DNA of 8,416 bases from positions 1-8,416 of the forward strand of contig CAMVBT010000097.1 of assembly GCA_947165805.1 (NCBI GenBank), read 5' to 3'. The stretch comes from an uncultured Clostridia bacterium. Lineage in GTDB: Bacteria > Bacillota > Clostridia > Oscillospirales > Ruminococcaceae. The notes below the pieces were generated by a model. It searched no databases. It was not told the DNA's origin and worked only from the letters and a program-made list of their open reading frames with translations. Position 1 is the stretch's first letter, and each line of letters opens with the position of its first letter. The position numbers and the translations under genes were made by a program. This document shows positions 6,698 through 8,416 of this stretch, one piece after another.

Positions 6698-7363
6698 TTA
6701 TCTTTTCCCTCTGTTTATCAGGTATTGCTCGTCCTTGTCCGCAAGCCCCGTCTTTTCGCGTATGATGTTGAACGGGGTATCGGTTATGCCGTTCGCCTGT
6801 GCCGCCTTTGACATTATCGCAAGAAATCTGAAATTTTTATCCCGGCAGGTCACCGTGACTCTGCAGCAGACCGGAGTGAACGGGAATCTCCGCTCCTTCC
6901 AGCTTATCCCGAACACGTCGCTGTACGGGACGACGACCTTTTCGCCGTTCTTACCGGGGTATATCACCGTGAAGCTCTCGTCTGTCGAGGAAAATCTGCA
7001 TATCCTTCCGTTATGAAGCTTCCCCGAGAGCACCGCGAAGCCTACGCAGAGTGCCGCCAGCAGCACACATTCGATGATAACGCTTTCGACGGATTCCGCG
7101 GCGCGGTACATACTTTTCGTTGAGCCGGTGTTCTCTGTCCCGTAGCCCCACAGGTCGACGACCCAGTAATTCACGATATTTTTCTGCGTGTTCACGGTTA
7201 TATCGAAGAACATGACAAGGTGTATCACAATAAACAGCGCGACGGTTACGATGACCGCCATACCTGCCGCCGCTGCCAGACGGTCGTGCCGGTACGGTAT
7301 CCTGAAAATGCCGCTCACGTCCGAGCCGAAGCGGTCGTTTGCCTTTCCCCGCGAGGTATACAT
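6698..7363 (-). CDS. Two-TM membrane protein with PH-like C-terminal domain, paralog B
   Basis: I do not recognise a named family for this 221-residue protein. A short soluble N-terminus carries GKANDRFG (6-13) and GIFRIPY (18-24). Two membrane segments follow at about 30-54 and 95-113, separated by a 40-residue loop that would face outside. The C-terminal ~105 residues look like a beta-rich cytosolic domain (FTVIYP, VVVPYSDVFGISW, RVTVTCR) ending in an amphipathic helix with NGITDTPFNIIREKTGL (191-207). That layout suggests a bacterial PH-like domain (inference). The N- and C-terminal motifs are shared with the protein encoded immediately upstream, so the two arose by tandem duplication. The ATG at 7363 is one base after the upstream stop, with an AAGGGA ribosome binding site inside the upstream gene's last codons. 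obgE follows after 7 bases. Confidence 0.85.
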   Translation of the reverse strand: MYTSRGKANDRFGSDVSGIFRIPYRHDRLAAAAGMAVIVTVALFIVIHLVMFFDITVNTQKNIVNYWVVDLWGYGTENTGSTKSMYRAAESVESVIIECVLLAALCVGFAVLSGKLHNGRICRFSSTDESFTVIYPGKNGEKVVVPYSDVFGISWKERRFPFTPVCCRVTVTCRDKNFRFLAIMSKAAQANGITDTPFNIIREKTGLADKDEQYLINRGKR

Positions 7364-7364
7364 A

Positions 7365-8147
7365 TTATATTCCCTTCTTTATCAGATAACGCTCGTCCTT
7401 ATTCGCCAGCCCTATCTTCTCGCGTATGAGATTGAACGGTGTTTCGGTAATGCCGTTCACGCGCGCTATCTTTGTGAGTATGACGCGGTATTCGAGGTTC
7501 CCGTAGGTGCGGGTCTTTACCGTGATATCATAACATTCCGGCAGCAGCGGGAATTTCCGTGTCTCCCATGTAAGCCCGAGCACGTCGCTGTAGTCTATCA
7601 CGAGGACTTCCGGTTCTGCGCCTTTCTTTTTTGGCGGGTATGTTACGGTGAACGAGTTGTCGTTCGCCTTGAAATTGTATGTTCTGCCTTTCCTGACCAG
7701 CATCATTACAATAAAGTACGCGACGAGCAGGAACACCAGCACTATAAGCCCGAACGCTGTGGATAAGAAGCTCGCGCTCATTCCGATGAATCCCGAGGAA
7801 AAGGCTTCCAGCATCTTGTTGTTTGTATCCGATGCCTTTGATGCCTCCTGGCGGAGCGCGTCGATGCCGCCCGCGGCTATATCGTCGGCTGTATCGATAA
7901 GATTGCCCTTCTTGCCCGCGGCTTCACGGTCGAGCTGTTCGATCCTGCTTGTGTCATACATCGTCGGGTTCGGAGAGCCGAGATAGGCTGCTATCGAGAC
8001 CAGATTGATGATTATCAGCACTACCCACACAAGAATGACAATGGCGCCTAAGACCGTTACCAGACTGTCGGTCTTGTATGCGACCCTGAAAATGCCCTTC
8101 GACTCAAATCCGAAGCGGTCGTTTGCTTTTCCGAATGAGGAGTACAC
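7365..8147 (-). CDS. Two-TM membrane protein with PH-like C-terminal domain, paralog A
   Basis: This 260-residue protein is the longer member of a tandem pair and is likewise unassigned. It shares GKANDRFG (6-13), GIFRVAY (18-24) and the C-terminal NGITETPFNLIREKIGL (231-247) with paralog B. Membrane segments lie at about 30-55 and 127-151. The connecting loop is some 70 residues, about 30 longer than in paralog B, and is rich in Asp, Lys, Ala and Ser (for example RIEQLDREAAGKKGN at 68-82), which looks helical and solvent-exposed. The C-terminal domain (SFTVTYP, LVIDYSDVLGLTWE) resembles a small PH-like beta fold. The start is GTG at 8147, preceded by AAAGGAGA at good spacing; no ATG offers a better choice. 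It follows the rpmA terminator, so either readthrough or a weak local promoter must express it. Confidence 0.85.
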   Translation of the reverse strand: MYSSFGKANDRFGFESKGIFRVAYKTDSLVTVLGAIVILVWVVLIIINLVSIAAYLGSPNPTMYDTSRIEQLDREAAGKKGNLIDTADDIAAGGIDALRQEASKASDTNNKMLEAFSSGFIGMSASFLSTAFGLIVLVFLLVAYFIVMMLVRKGRTYNFKANDNSFTVTYPPKKKGAEPEVLVIDYSDVLGLTWETRKFPLLPECYDITVKTRTYGNLEYRVILTKIARVNGITETPFNLIREKIGLANKDERYLIKKGI

Positions 8148-8197
8148 ACGCTCTCCTTTCCCGTTTGTGCCGATATGGTTTGGTTTTTGATGATTAC

Positions 8198-8226
8198 AAA
8201 AGCAGGACGGAATTTCTCCCGTCCTG
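8198..8226 (-). terminator. Rho-independent terminator after rpmA
   Basis: On the minus strand CAGGACGG (8226-8219) pairs perfectly with CCGTCCTG (8210-8203) around an 8-base loop, GAGAAATT. A C and a run of four T residues (8201-8198) follow. The stem is strong but the T run is short, so termination may be partial, allowing some readthrough to the membrane-protein pair and obgE. It begins 13 bases past the rpmA stop codon. Confidence 0.75.
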
Positions 8227-8239
8227 TCATTTCCTGTGA

Positions 8240-8416
8240 TTATTCAGCGGGGTAAACGCTTACCTGCTTGCGGTCTTTACCGAGACGCTCATATTTAACT
8301 TTGCCGTCGATCATTGCGAACAATGTATCATCGGAGCCTCTGCCCACATTCTTGCCGGGGTGGATATGTGTGCCTCTCTGTCTGTAAAGAATGTTGCCGG
8401 CCAGAACGAACTGTCC
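8240..8416 (-). CDS. rpmA: 50S ribosomal protein L27, C-terminal part (5' end cut by window edge)
   Basis: Only the last 58 residues are inside the window. L27 lies near the peptidyl-transferase centre of the large ribosomal subunit. The signature [30 protein letters not shown] and [17 protein letters not shown] run through the visible part, and the family's usual C-terminal end is reached at the TAA (8242-8240). The missing N-terminus would carry the flexible tail that reaches the active site; in Firmicutes it is often made with a short leader that is cleaved by a dedicated protease, which cannot be checked here. rplU and the protease gene are expected beyond the right edge. A hairpin terminator follows directly. 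Confidence 0.95.
   Translation of the reverse strand, partial: GQFVLAGNILYRQRGTHIHPGKNVGRGSDDTLFAMIDGKVKYERLGKDRKQVSVYPAE

Overview
The window looks like a chromosomal housekeeping stretch from a Gram-positive member of the Clostridia, probably Oscillospiraceae/Ruminococcus-like. The reasons are the gene set (Mini-RNase III, MntP, a DUF1385/YqhQ protein next to prmC), strong AGGAGG-type ribosome binding sites, a near-perfect sigma-A promoter, and moderately GC-rich coding DNA with AT-rich intergenic sequence. This assignment rests on family resemblance and was not tested by a search. Every gene I can support lies on the minus strand, so the genome is transcribed from the right edge to the left edge. 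I see no RNA genes, CRISPR arrays or insertion sequences.

In transcription order from the right: the 3' end of rpmA (ribosomal protein L27) ends at a hairpin terminator. It is followed by two tandem paralogous membrane proteins of unknown function (260 and 221 aa) and then the ribosome-assembly GTPase gene obgE; these three are tightly packed. A 166-base gap with a candidate terminator and promoter precedes the next group. That group is mrnC (Mini-RNase III, 23S rRNA maturation), a gene for a large secreted alpha-helical-toroid-like protein that is split by a frameshift, and yebC, closed by a strong terminator at 2300-2331. A consensus sigma-A promoter at 2255-2283 then drives mntP (Mn2+ efflux), the DUF1385 membrane protein, and prmC (release-factor methyltransferase), which runs off the left edge.

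Most of these genes serve ribosome building and translation (rpmA, obgE, mrnC, yebC, prmC). The less ordinary content is the duplicated membrane-protein pair inserted between rpmA and obgE, the frameshifted exported protein between mrnC and yebC, and the mntP promoter with a perfect palindrome just downstream of its -10 box. I did not find convincing evidence for a wholly new multi-gene system. The paralogous pair is the best candidate for undescribed biology.
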